DNA of 64,000 nt from positions 1,302,001 through 1,366,000 of the forward strand of contig BLLK01000062.1 in the NCBI GenBank assembly GCA_021927905.1. The letters are read 5' to 3'. A program made the translations under genes and the position numbers. Positions within the stretch are counted from its first letter, which is position 1. Every line of letters begins with the position of its first letter. The notes beneath the pieces are model-generated. The model was not told the DNA's origin. It did not search any database and saw only the letters and a program-made list of their open reading frames with translations. Shown piece after piece: positions 49,218-60,360 of the stretch. The stretch is from Chaetoceros tenuissimus. Taxonomy: Eukaryota > Bacillariophyta > Thalassiosirophyceae > Chaetocerotales > Chaetocerotaceae.

Positions 49218-51056
49218 GATTAACTCCGAGCGATTGGATGTGCTAGATGACGGATTCTCGATAGGTTTACTGTTGGCTCGAGTAATGGTTCCTGGATATA
49301 TCTAGGCTTTGTAGGTTGTGCAGTCTATTTTCTCCCTCAAACAATAAGTATTATTGCACTTGGAGGGGTAGATCTAATACCTATTCTAATAAACGTGTAG
49401 GATGCTAAAATCAGAGAAGGGTTCCGATTCCCGAACCCACACAAAAAGCTACACATTCGCCCTCTACGTAGGCTTTGCAACCTGCACTTCTCGGTCAGTT
49501 TGCTTTGAAGAAGCAATCTTTCGGGGAAACTAATCTGTCATCAGCTATTTTAACACATTCATTATTTGTTTTCGCGCATTTTTGAAAAAGGCAAAATGCA
49601 GCTGTTGAACACCACACATTTTGCAGGCTATCAATTTGGTAATGTAACTGAAACAAAGAGGTGCTTTACCTTCATTGTAGTCTATCACAAATACTGGAGT
49701 ACCTACTGTTGCTAATACAGATGCATACGGGGAATACTTTTGTATGGTACTGTTACTGTGTCTTAGTTCCAAGTATTGGCCACCACTTTTATATTCATAG
49801 GATGGACAAGTAATTCAATGCGCACAAAATGAGTGAATATGATGGGAAATGAAATAAAAGACCTATGCATGTACAATATATTGAAGTATTGCCAGTCCAA
49901 CGTGACTGCCATCTTCTAGAGTTGCTTTCATCATCAAATATGTACTCATTACGATCATGAAAGAAGTAAGTGTTTGTCCAAGTCCAAGTATCTCAACATT
50001 ACTTGGAACTCTCGAATGTGACGATATTTTTTCACACCATGTAACAGTCGGATTCCTTCTGAGTACTTTTGTATTATGCTTGATTTTGTGGAACTTCTGA
50101 TTCTTTTCCAAGTATTTCATTCTTTTGAATATTGCCTATCCTTTTCTTTTCACTTCTTCATTAATTTATTTTTGCATTTCATTACAAAGGACAACTATCG
50201 GCTACAAGTAAATCTGCTCAAGTATGGGACCAGAAAAGAGGTGAGTCAATTTAGTACAACTCTCGATAATCAATTCATCCAGGTTCGTGTTGGAGGCTGT
50301 CTTTGTAGCATTTGCTACCGTGACTTTCTCTGTTCAAAACCTGGACAAATTAGGGAATGAACAATCACGCCGACAAGGCGTGTATCTGTTCTGGATTTCC
50401 GGCAGCACACATATGGACGGCGCTGAATTGTACTATCCCAGCAGTATCAGGGCATCAAAGTGCAGTCACATTTCTTTTCTTTTTGAAAATAAGATTTGCT
50501 AACCATTGCCTATTTCTTAAAAGATCCAAATAGCGTGGATAATTTGCATGAGGAAGCATCGTTGTTGTTTAATAGGTTCAATACAACATTCAAGTAAGTT
50601 CATTTGGAAGTGTAATACATTTGATATGCACCGAGTTCATCCCAGTCGTGTTTGAGATATGATTATGCCCTATATCTTGTCTCTTTCAATATTGGGAAAG
50701 ATTAATGAATGTTTGGTCAACGCCGACAAGGCATTGTTCAAATACGTAGTTCTATCGGTACCATTACAAACGTTGCGACTTGCCTTCTCAATTTCGCCAT
50801 GTATCAAAAGATCGATATATTTTAATATTTGTTTTATGGAATTGAATGAGTTCTAATCTTTCAAGTTTAGTTTTTTCGAAAAGTAAGAACAAATGTTAGG
50901 GCGAAGACCAGATGCACCACACGAGAAAGTCAGATATCCGAAATTTAAATATTGATATAGCTAGCAACTTATTTTTGCAATAAAACCTTTTTAAAATAAG
51001 ATGCAGAACTAATAATTCAATTATGAAGTACGTTTTTATTTCAAATAGCAAAACTA
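49218..51056. other. Largest gene-poor gap in the window
   Basis: 1.84 kb between two minus-strand genes. It should contain the PKG promoter; TTTTCGCGC (49569-49577) resembles an E2F half site. Short frames (49863-50120 minus, 50287-50502 plus and others) have no recognised domain. The stretch 50340-50480 is richer in GC than its surroundings and reads briefly protein-like (LDKLGNEQSRRQGVYLFWIS); it may be a decayed exon. No RNA or mobile element was recognised. Confidence 0.4.
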
Positions 51057-53486
51057 TCAACAGGTGGTGTCATCATCAATGAGATCGAAGAGCTTGTTGT
51101 CTACGTCATCAATTTTTTTGCGTATTCTCAACGCGATTGGATCTTTATCAATATCACTGACGACATCCTTTCTCTTCTTGAATAAACTAACCAAGTCTTC
51201 GCGTTTCTTTTCAAGAATCTTTTTCTGTTCTTTTCTTGGCGGTGGCAGGTTCGTCTGTTTTGCAATGTGGTTACCAAAATCTGACCAGCAGCGTACGGTC
51301 CTGATCTTTGCTTTTGCCCTTCTAATGACAGCACGACGCTTCAATCTCTGTCGCATCAAGTCAAGTGCTTCGGTACCTTCCATCTTAGGTCCAGTAGAGG
51401 ATGCGTGAAATCCATCAGGATGTTTTCTGTATACTTTCTCAATCATTTGTCGAATACCCGAATCTTTTGGATACCACGATTCAAGAGAAATCTGTGTGGC
51501 TGCATTTGTGCTTGACATCAACTTGTCGTAAACTTTTTTCCAACCTTCATCTGCTATAACCCATTTTGGATTGATTGGGAAGATAAATCCTTCGTCAATC
51601 TTTTCGATCATTAGTTTTTGTAGCTCCGGAGGCTTCATATATTTGAAGGGGCGATTAGTACCGTCAAATCCTGAATCCATTATGACAAGCAACTCATCAT
51701 CAATTTCCTGTGGAAACTTATAGTTAAAGCACTCGGCACCATGACGGACTGCACCATTCTTTTGATGAGAGAATCTGGTTACTCCATCTTCCATAATTTT
51801 GTAAGACTTTGGATCACCGAATCCATATCTAGGTACCTGAGCCAATTTCTTGCCACTTGAATGAATACCATCTAGAACTTCAAACCAACGGCCAGTCCAA
51901 GTTTCGTTCGGCTGAGGACTATCAAGAATTTTACCCACACTTTTCACCATCCACTTCATAAACTCAACTTGCTCCCTAGGCATTGGCTCATCATATACCA
52001 CACCTCGAGTTGCAACTGTGAAACAGTCAAAATCGGAGCAAACAGGGATAACGCTTTTATTTTCTTCATATGCGACGACTAAAGACTGTGGCCACATCGG
52101 ATTTTCGTCGTTTAACTGATAGACGACTGGTCTTGGACCTACACCATCGTAAGATCTCGTTGACTCAAAATTCATACTCTGGAAATTAGGCTCGGAAGGA
52201 CGACCAGTTTCCCACGAGTTGACTCGTTTGATATTCTCTCGCATTACACATGCTTCATAAAAAATTCTTTCCGGGACGTCTAAACCAAATCCACACTCGT
52301 CAAGATAGTAGGTTCTGTGATCATCTACATCCCATTTGTATTTCATTGTAGGCTCTCTTGAAAAAAGCTTTCCGAGGGAAGATTTTCTTTTCTTGTCCTC
52401 TTCTCGTTCCCTACGAATGCAAGTGGCAAGGTCAGGTAAATTCATCATTTCCTTGGTGATACTATCGAATTTTCTTGCTGCAAGATGCCTTGTCTGATTT
52501 GTCTTGTAGTAAATTCTCAAACGACCGGAGCTCGAAAGACCAAGCTTTGCGATTTCTTTGTGTTTATCTTCATAGATTTGAATGAAAGGTATCAGACCTG
52601 ACAATTCGCCCTTTTTAGCACTTTTTCCTTTCACATCCATTCCTTTCCCACAAGCTTCTCCTCTTATCATGAGAGAAATTGCATCAAAACTAGTTGGTCT
52701 CCAGACAGAGAAACTAGACGCACGACGCCACTGGCGAATGATTTCAATAGGAGGTTGCGTGAGAGGATCTTTCAAGGGACCGGCATTACGAGCAACTTCA
52801 AGGAAATACGAGTGAATCTGGAATCGAGGGTCCAACATCAGCACAGAGTCCATCCAACGTTTGCGTCTTATGTATTTCTGAATCATGAGGCTTCTTCTTG
52901 TTTCGTCTTCAATAAAGGAAGTTTTTTCAAACATCTTGTTCATTCTTCGGACCTCATCATTGATTTTATGCTTTGCGTCCCAATCAAGAAGCTTATTTTG
53001 TAGCTCAATCATTCTTTCATCTTCTAGGGAACTAGTCCTTGCGATGGAATTTTCTTTTCTCCAAACTGAGCGTCTCCTCTTTTTCTCGGCCTCACTTTCA
53101 TCATCAAAGAAAGATTCGGCCGAATTACCTTTATGCTTCATGGCTCTAGCAATATCATCCGCACTAACATTGTTGGCAGATCCATTAGTATTCACGGACC
53201 TTTGGGATTTGAAGCTTAACAGAGAGTCTCTGAGGCCTTCACCTAGAAATTCTTCTGATCCTACTTCGTCTCCTGAACTAAGGTCATAAACCTTCTCTGG
53301 AGTGGTAGACTTGGTGGAGTTTGCAGCAGAGTCTACATCACCGTTACATTGTGGCAAAGACTTGGATCGTACAACGAGCTGATCTTCTCCTTCTCCGGAT
53401 AGATCATATTTCACACGGCGTTTGCCTTTCCTAGTTGGTTTGGGCCCTGCAACAGCGGATTCGGCAGTACAGCACCACATCTTCAT
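51057..53486 (-). CDS. Large conserved diatom-type protein, unknown function
   Basis: 809 residues, single exon. The N-terminal third is charged and helical; residues about 240-420 contain FKDPLTQPP, an IQIYEDKHKEIAKLGLSS segment and RTYYLDECGFGLDVPERIF. The best-conserved-looking core (about 450-700) has MWPQSLVVAYEENKSVIPVC, SDFDCFTVATRGVVYDE, EQVEFMKWMVKSVG, GFGDPKSYKIMED, GAVRHGAECFNYKFPQE and EGFIFPINPKWVIADEGWKK. I remember this core from other diatom/stramenopile sequences annotated only as expressed unknown proteins. No signal peptide, membrane segment or known catalytic motif. A coiled coil follows near the end (PPPRKEQKKILEKKREDLV). Confidence 0.75.
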   Translation of the reverse strand: MKMWCCTAESAVAGPKPTRKGKRRVKYDLSGEGEDQLVVRSKSLPQCNGDVDSAANSTKSTTPEKVYDLSSGDEVGSEEFLGEGLRDSLLSFKSQRSVNTNGSANNVSADDIARAMKHKGNSAESFFDDESEAEKKRRRSVWRKENSIARTSSLEDERMIELQNKLLDWDAKHKINDEVRRMNKMFEKTSFIEDETRRSLMIQKYIRRKRWMDSVLMLDPRFQIHSYFLEVARNAGPLKDPLTQPPIEIIRQWRRASSFSVWRPTSFDAISLMIRGEACGKGMDVKGKSAKKGELSGLIPFIQIYEDKHKEIAKLGLSSSGRLRIYYKTNQTRHLAARKFDSITKEMMNLPDLATCIRREREEDKKRKSSLGKLFSREPTMKYKWDVDDHRTYYLDECGFGLDVPERIFYEACVMRENIKRVNSWETGRPSEPNFQSMNFESTRSYDGVGPRPVVYQLNDENPMWPQSLVVAYEENKSVIPVCSDFDCFTVATRGVVYDEPMPREQVEFMKWMVKSVGKILDSPQPNETWTGRWFEVLDGIHSSGKKLAQVPRYGFGDPKSYKIMEDGVTRFSHQKNGAVRHGAECFNYKFPQEIDDELLVIMDSGFDGTNRPFKYMKPPELQKLMIEKIDEGFIFPINPKWVIADEGWKKVYDKLMSSTNAATQISLESWYPKDSGIRQMIEKVYRKHPDGFHASSTGPKMEGTEALDLMRQRLKRRAVIRRAKAKIRTVRCWSDFGNHIAKQTNLPPPRKEQKKILEKKREDLVSLFKKRKDVVSDIDKDPIALRIRKKIDDVDNKLFDLIDDDTTC

Positions 53487-53846
53487 CTATTAATACTTTA
53501 GCTTTACTTTGAGCTCTTCAATATTCTGTGTCGTGGCAGCGTCTTTTCAGCTCGTAAAATAATCTCTCTGCGTGTTCGGTTCGCTGCTCTGATAGGAATA
53601 TGTCTCGAAATAAATGTGTGTGGAGACCCAAGATCTAGACGAAAAACAAGTACTTACAAAATACGTAACCACACGACCTTCTCTTTGTTGGTGGTGCAGC
53701 TTAGTCAAAAGATGAGGCTAAAGTAAGCGGGAAGTTAGTAATTTCGTAAGATAAATCGATTCGTTGACTAATAATGACTATTTTATTACAAAATTGCGGG
53801 AAATCTTTTTCTTCCTTTTCCAAAAATACCAAGTTCTCCGTAAAAT
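53487..53846. other. Divergent/convergent intergenic region
   Basis: 360 bp between the start of the 51057 gene and the last exon of the C2-membrane gene. It should contain the promoter of the large gene. No gene seen. Confidence 0.35.
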
Positions 53847-55192
53847 TCATTTTCTATTCTTACGTCCGATCATGTCGCGAACTTCATCTGGACAACACTT
53901 CAAACCTTCTTCAATAACCAATGGTGTATACTTTCTAATCCAACCAAGTGTTCCCGATGGCAAAATATCTGTAAATGGTAAGATCTAGTAGAGAGGTGAA
54001 TTGCTGAGAACATTCATCCTAAAAGTAGTCATAAAATTAAATGTCATTTTCTTCTACTTACCTCTTCTATGAACGAGATGTATTTCAAGGATGGCATAGT
54101 TGCATCATACATCGACATCAACATTATGGTTTGAATAGGCGCCCATGTGATATCAAAAGTTTCGCCTACCCCTGGCAATAGATAGGATGAACTTCCAATC
54201 AAATCAATGATGAGTGAAACTGCTAATTGACCAATCATATCATTTGGGAGAATGATAGTTGCAAGATCTACTGGACTTGGACGCGGTCCTGTTTGATATA
54301 AAAACTGCTGACCTACGCTGGTACCTACAAAGGTGTTCACTAAAGGACTGAGAGCATTTGTTGCCGAGCCCCTCCCAGATTTTGATGAAAAATATATCCC
54401 AGTACCAAGCACACCAAATGTTGCTAGTATAATTATGATCAAGGCAAGAATAGGAAGAAAAAATGGCAAGCCTATCGTCATCAAGCCTGCAAGAAGTGGC
54501 AAGCTAACAACTGAAATTGCAGCTATTGGTACAGTAGGAATGAGTAGAAATTTTCCTGACGGTATTCGATCTGGCATTGCCTCTCCAACTGATTTCAATG
54601 TATCCGACGACTTGGATGCCACACTATCAATACCTTTGAACCACATTTTAGAAAACGAAATTATTGCCGAAACTTCTGGTCTATATGGACCAGTCATCAA
54701 AAGCATTAGACGTAATGTTGGCCCATGGACCTCTTCATCAGATGTTGCAGTTTCGCATTGACTCTTTTCTTTTTTACCTTCTTCTTTGAGATGCAAAATT
54801 ACCCACTTCTTTTCATTAACATGAAGAATCTGTGATAAGTCTACATCCGCTATCAAAGCTCGTTTCTTTGTTGACTTTCCGTTCTCGTCTCCAAATACAA
54901 CTTTAAATCTAGCAATTTCTGAATAAAGAACTTCCAAGGGTGCAGAGATGCTAATCTCATTGCTGTTTGTATTTTTCCTCTTTGGGGAACCATTTTTGTC
55001 TGATACAAACTTGAAACTGTTTCGATCACGATGGCGGGCTGATGGGGGCCCTGTTCGTACCTCAGTTCCTAGTATTTCCATAGACACATATGATGGCTGC
55101 AACAAAGAATTCGAAGATCCTTCATTTACTTGAGGGAGATCATATGCTGACAGGATAACTGCAGTTAATTTTCCATTCACTTCTGACTGCAT
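53847..55192 (-). CDS. C2-domain membrane protein, unknown function
   Basis: Exons 55192-54062 and 53984-53847 (77 bp intron, phase 0), 422 residues. The N-terminus resembles a C2 beta-sandwich (KLTAVILSAYDLPQVNEGSS, PSYVSMEILGTEVRTGPPS, EIARFKVVFGDENG, WVILHLKEEGKKEK). A central strongly hydrophobic stretch of about 65 residues follows (LLIPTVPIAAISVVSLPLLA, GLPFFLPILALIIIILATF, about 220-280), then a second, weaker hydrophobic part with LIGSSSYLLPGVGETFDITW and MLMSMYDATMPSLKY. The last exon adds TDILPSGTLGWIRKYTPLVI. C2 plus membrane segments suggests a lipid-transfer or contact-site role; inference only. Confidence 0.75.
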
Positions 55193-55514
55193 TCTCGTTG
55201 ATTGAGCCCTTCTTTCCTAGGATGTACACTGAAGACTATGAATAGTAATGTTGATATAATATGCAATGTTGCAGAGTACTGCTGCATCCATTGAGGAAAT
55301 AGTGTACTATGGTGCACCGAAAAAACAGAAAAGGAAAAAAATTCTGTGAAAATTTTGGTGAGTTGATGACGATTAGAGGGGCAAAACCTATTATGACACA
55401 AACTATTATGTGCAATATTTTCAATTTCATTTTCGAAGAATTATTTACACAATAAAAATGATCCCAGTCTGACCAAGATTTTTTAATAAAAATATTTCAT
55501 TAAAGCTAATAAAA
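55193..55514. other. Intergenic region
   Basis: 322 bp between the C2-protein start and the LarC stop, both on the minus strand. No gene or repeat recognised. Confidence 0.4.
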
Positions 55515-57311
55515 CTAAATTTTCTGCTTGGCTAATTGTACAGCCAAGTCTGATATTGCTTTGATTGGGATGCCTGTTTCGATGGAAATTTTCTTGCAGT
55601 CTTCAAATTCTGCTTTCAAGGACACATTTTCAGATCCTAATGTTCCTACCTTGACATTTATATCACCATACTCTGTCTTTACTGAAAGCATTGATCTTTT
55701 CAAAGAAATGCGTTCAACGTCTCTTTGGATCCTAATTCCTAGAGTGGTAGTGTGACGAAAAATAATGTCCAGCATTTTCTCATCCATTGACTCGCCTTTG
55801 TTCGAGTGGTAAAGACAATTTAATTGATGCGCACTACGATTTTTCTTCATGACTATATGCCCGACCCATGCATCAACAGCACCAGATTCAATAAGAAGAT
55901 CCATTGCGAAAGCCAAATGCTCAGACGTTATGTCATCAAGATTAGCTTGTAGAAGGGTAAGTTTATCAACATTCCATTCTCCATCCTCTTCAGACTTCTT
56001 GTGAGTGTGAATATGAGAATGATCGTGAGAATGCTGGTGATTGTGATGACTACTTTGATCTTTTGTAGAAATTTCTTGGTTGGATTTATCATCGTTTACA
56101 CTATGAACGTGAGAGTGCTCATGCATATGCTCATGTACGTGACTATGATGAATACTTGGTTCTTCTGCAGAAGTATCTTCCTTGGAAATGCCAATATTTC
56201 TATGATGATCATGAGAATGCGAATGATGACCATCGAGTTTAGATGATAATTCTTCTCCCTCAGTCTCCTTCTTTACAAAACACTCGTGCTGATCTAAACC
56301 AACATGACTTCCGAGAATCAATCGAACAACATTTGGAAACTTGATAAAGTCCTTAGTTCCCGCTCCTAGACCAATCGCTCTGGGAATCATATTTGGAGCT
56401 CTTCCCATACGACCACCGTGTGAAGACTCATCTATGCCTGTTAATACTCGCAATAAAGCTGCCGCAGTGGGAGTAACTAACTCTCCAGTGATAGTTTGAC
56501 TGTTTGCCCCAGGTCCTGGACATGTCTTCATCCCCATCATAAGTCGCATGGTTGCAAACGCTGGAACTGGTAATTGGCCATGATCAGTCCACACAGTACC
56601 TTCGCCCATAGGCAATGGACTAGACGAAACTGATATTTCACCTTCCAAATCGACATTCAAATGATATAAGCACAATAGAGTACCAATGATATCCACTATA
56701 CTATCTATAGCCCCTACTTCATGAAAGTGGACCGTATTTTCATTTGTTGATCCATGAGTGAAGGATTCTGCGATTGCAAGCTTTGTAAATGTTTCGATTG
56801 CTAGTTTTGCAACTATAGGAGGAATATGTTCAGGAGATGATTCTTCCAACATCTTTCGAATCTGTGGTAAATTTCTCAATGGTCCTGAATGAGTATTACC
56901 ATGGCTATGGCTGTGGCCGTGCTCATGCGAATGATCATGAACTTCAAATGAGGTATTTTGTATGTCATCTCCATCATCCTTTTGGGGGACAGGAGCTGCT
57001 TTGTGTTCATATATGCTGGTGACGTCAACCTTCGTAGCCGCAATTGACCCCATACCTCCTCTCCAAACTCTCTTCATAATCAATCCAAACTCATCTTTTA
57101 TTTCAGGAATCCCATTTTTCAAGTTATCTTGAATCAGATTGAGAAGTTCATCAGTAGACGAGAAACTAAGATCAGATGTGTATGACTTGTAACTCGAGTC
57201 TTTCAGGAGACAAGATGCTGCATCAATGCAAGAAGCCATCATCATATCTCCAGCAGCGCCTGAAAAACAGTCAAAATGCGCATGAAGCTTTTTGCTTCTC
57301 ATTAAACTCAT
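55515..57311 (-). CDS. larC: LarC-type nickel-pincer cofactor nickel chelatase, full length
   Basis: 598 residues, single exon. LarC inserts nickel into pyridinium-bisthiocarboxylate mononucleotide to finish the NPN cofactor of lactate racemase and related enzymes. N-terminal DCFSGAAGDMMMASCIDA, NTVHFHEVGAIDSIVDIIGT, SSPLPMGEGTVWTDHGQLPV, GELVTPTAAALLR, AIGLGAGTKDF and C-terminal LTLLQANLDDITSEHLAFAM, GHIVMKKNRSAHQLNCLYH. Bacterial LarC is often split in two by a programmed frameshift; here one uninterrupted frame covers both parts. Three His-rich loops (HDHSHEHGHSHSHG; HHSHSHDHH; HHNHQHSHDHSHIHTH) expand it from about 400 residues and probably bind metal. Confidence 0.94.
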   Translation of the reverse strand: MSLMRSKKLHAHFDCFSGAAGDMMMASCIDAASCLLKDSSYKSYTSDLSFSSTDELLNLIQDNLKNGIPEIKDEFGLIMKRVWRGGMGSIAATKVDVTSIYEHKAAPVPQKDDGDDIQNTSFEVHDHSHEHGHSHSHGNTHSGPLRNLPQIRKMLEESSPEHIPPIVAKLAIETFTKLAIAESFTHGSTNENTVHFHEVGAIDSIVDIIGTLLCLYHLNVDLEGEISVSSSPLPMGEGTVWTDHGQLPVPAFATMRLMMGMKTCPGPGANSQTITGELVTPTAAALLRVLTGIDESSHGGRMGRAPNMIPRAIGLGAGTKDFIKFPNVVRLILGSHVGLDQHECFVKKETEGEELSSKLDGHHSHSHDHHRNIGISKEDTSAEEPSIHHSHVHEHMHEHSHVHSVNDDKSNQEISTKDQSSHHNHQHSHDHSHIHTHKKSEEDGEWNVDKLTLLQANLDDITSEHLAFAMDLLIESGAVDAWVGHIVMKKNRSAHQLNCLYHSNKGESMDEKMLDIIFRHTTTLGIRIQRDVERISLKRSMLSVKTEYGDINVKVGTLGSENVSLKAEFEDCKKISIETGIPIKAISDLAVQLAKQKI

Positions 57312-57773
57312 GTTGGAATATTATATAGTTATATTGCCAATATATAAAAATACAACACAGTAATACTTTGCTCTTTCTTTCTGTTGTTCAATTCATTCAT
57401 CGCTTGGTTTCATCTTTGTCTTTGTGACTCATTGATACTCAAAACCTATTTTTAAAACGCAGTAAAATAAAATATTCGTTATCTCTTCAATGACATCGTG
57501 GAAATGAATCTTATGTTTGAAAGAAATAGCAAGACTGGCCTTGCTGAATGGTATTGTTTAAAAGAAGAAACCGATGTGTTGTATCGATAACGAAAAAGAG
57601 AACAACGACGTGACAACTCCAATTGCATTCTCTAGATTCAGATAGGCGATCGAAGTAATGTTCAATTGTTGACCTTGTTTTGCATTAATATCAACATATT
57701 GAATTTCGAGGAGTGAAAGAGAGAGATAGTTTACACAACAATTTGACACATCTTCATACTACAACATACACAT
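57312..57773. other. Divergent intergenic region between LarC and the ARM-like gene
   Basis: 462 bp between divergent starts. A CRE-like ACGTGACA core (57609-57616) lies about 160 bp before the 57774 start. No gene seen. Confidence 0.4.
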
Positions 57774-60281
57774 ATGGGGTTGTTTCGAAAGAAAAATAAG
57801 AATAAAACCAAATCTGGTTTTCAGGGCTTTGTCGATACAGTAGATAGTTACGACGACCTGGATAACTATGATTCACGAAAAGTTGGAGATCCTAATGTCA
57901 TGCATAAGCTTGAGCTAGAAGAGGAGTCAACAGCTTCTGTCTCTGACACAAGTAGCAAAAGAGTCAAAGAAACTGCCATCAACTCTTCTAGAAACGATAA
58001 TTCCAACAAGGGAGAAGATGAGGGATCCCTTGAATTCCTTGCAACATACATTTCAGACTTGCAGAACTGTGAAGAGACTTTTGCAGAAAGACCATCGCGT
58101 GCATTAAGATCCTTATTTTCACTTTCTGAGCATCATTCGCTTCATGAGATTAACCGTATCCGAATGATCAGAGAAGACAACGGGAGACTCATCCCTACTC
58201 TTTTAAACTTTCTGCAGCAATGTATTCCTAATTCATCAGAACAATACTTGGCTCTTCTGGTGCTCAATAATCTATCTATACCATCTGAAAATAAGCGTAT
58301 TATTGCCATTGAAAACAAAGCGGCTCGAATCCTTTCCAAACTATTGTGTTGGCATCCGGAAACAAGTTTAATTGCAATCATTTTGGTAAATCTATGTTTT
58401 TGTGATGCAGCTCTTAGAGCTGAGCTTGTGAGAAAAAGTTCTTCTGATGACGCATCTCCCATCTACTTGGTGGAAGCATTCATGTACACCCTCAAGATTT
58501 CCATTTTACCCGAAGGAGAAGATTCTAATATGCAAAAGTATTTAGATGAGACAGGCTGGACACCAAAGACTCTCTTGAAGCATTACAACGAGTTGAATCA
58601 AGAACGGGATGATGAGTTTCAATTTGATAATTTACCATTTTCAAACAACATTGCACATCCTGATACTGCAAAATGGTGTCTTTGTGGAATAAAAAATCTC
58701 ACAAGACCATCAAAAGATCCTACAGCTGCGCAAGTTTTGTTCCAATCGGGAATCATCAATGTGGTTTTGAGAGTTTTGACAATTCATAGTGGTGCAACAA
58801 GGCAAGCAAGTAATGAATTCAACACATTTTCTAGCAGTGACTACAGAGGAATTAATATTGACGACGAGTAAGTATGACACTCTCTTTTTTTCTACTCTTT
58901 TCTCCTACATTTCAATTCTCAACAATCAATTCTCAGAGAAGCATCTAATGATCCATACACATGGGACAACAATTCTATGCAAGATGCAGCTCTTTACATT
59001 CTAATGAATCTTGCCATTACACCAAGTACTAGACCTTTCTTAAGAAATCCTATCGTCGCGAAGAAAGTCGGTACAATTGCAAAGTTCTCAACCTCACCAC
59101 AAGATTCAAATAGTAGCAGTGTCACTAAAGCCGAAGAAAGTCAGAAAGACTTGCAATGTTTAAAAGCGAGAATGATTTTAGCTTATCTCTTTGGTTCAGA
59201 AAATCCTTTTGGATTGAAGTCCCCCTCCGATCATGAAAATCTACCTTCAAAAATGTCAATCGAACAACGACGAGATATTTTGCTGATTAAAGGTTCTGAA
59301 GCACCATTATTGGTTGAACTATTGGCAAATACTCTTCACTCTAGAGGTAAACGAGGTCCTGGTGGGTATAACGGAAGTACATTCAACGCGAAAAAAGCCC
59401 TTTATGCATTACGTTGTCTACTCACTGTTCCATTGAATGTGAAGACATTCTTCGTTACTTGCGGAGTGAAATTGAATGCTCTTCTTTTAAAAGCACTGGC
59501 ATTGCACTCTATAGAACATGATCCAAATATTGATCTTGAAGCAGCCGAGGACGCATGCTTCTCCCTGTACTTATTATCTGATCATGGATTCATGGCTTCT
59601 TTTTTACCGTCCGTCCAGGAGGGATATCCTTTTGAAAATATTGTTCATTGTTACTTCAAACAAAGAACTTGTACTTCTGCAGGAAAGCATGCTGCTATGC
59701 AACTTTTAATGCGCCGACCATATTTACAAATGGATGGAAATGTTGATGATAACTCAGACGAGCCAAAGAGTGTTGAAGAATCCGATTTAAGTCTTGGAGA
59801 CACTTTATACCATGCAGCTTTAGAAATTCCAGTAACAGAAAGTACGATTGGTGTAAAACCATTGGATGATATATTTGGACGACCGTTGCTCCGACGAAAA
59901 CCAGCCACAGCTAGTAGTCCTAGTGAGGAAATGGAATTCAATAGTGCACTCGACGCAGTAAAGGATCTGTCTTTTGGCAGCGGGCGTCATCACGAAAGCA
60001 ATATTGCAGGTGTCATAGATGACATTGAAATTGCAAATAATGTTGCTTTATGTGCGGGTGGACAAACAGAAGAAATATATGGGTTTCGATGGACCTGGCA
60101 AGATGCCATAGCATTACGAGATAATGAGCGTGATGTTCGAAAAAAATTAAACGACTTTCGAAATGGCAAAATGAATGCCTTCAAAGGACTGCTGAAGAAT
60201 GTAGGTAATAAAGAAAGGCCACTCGAGCCAATCACTATATTTGGAATCAACTGTGGATGCAATTCTGTAGTAGTCGATTAA
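57774..60281 (+). CDS. ARM/HEAT-like alpha-solenoid protein, unknown function
   Basis: Exons 57774-58867 and 58937-60281 (69 bp intron), 812 residues. Gly2 with a basic tail (MGLFRKKNKNKTK) is a possible myristoylation and membrane-binding signal. After an acidic linker the sequence consists of helical repeats: YLALLVLNNLSIPSENKRII, IAIILVNLCFCDAALRAELV, KWCLCGIKNLTRPSKDPTAA, AALYILMNLAITPSTRPFLR and ALRCLLTVPLNVKTFFVTCG are typical ARM-type helix pairs. No catalytic motif. The C-terminal IFGINCGCNSVVVD is unusual. I cannot assign a family. A scaffold role is inferred from the fold. Confidence 0.75.
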
Positions 60282-60360
60282 TATATTTGTTTGTGTAGAG
60301 AATGAGAATTTTAAAAGTAATAATTTTTATACATTTACATCCGCGTTGATATTCCTGGAC

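Noticed and set aside
49545-50502. Several short frames in the large gap (both strands)
   Set aside because: None has a domain or splice structure. A short protein-like stretch near 50350 is noted but too short to call.
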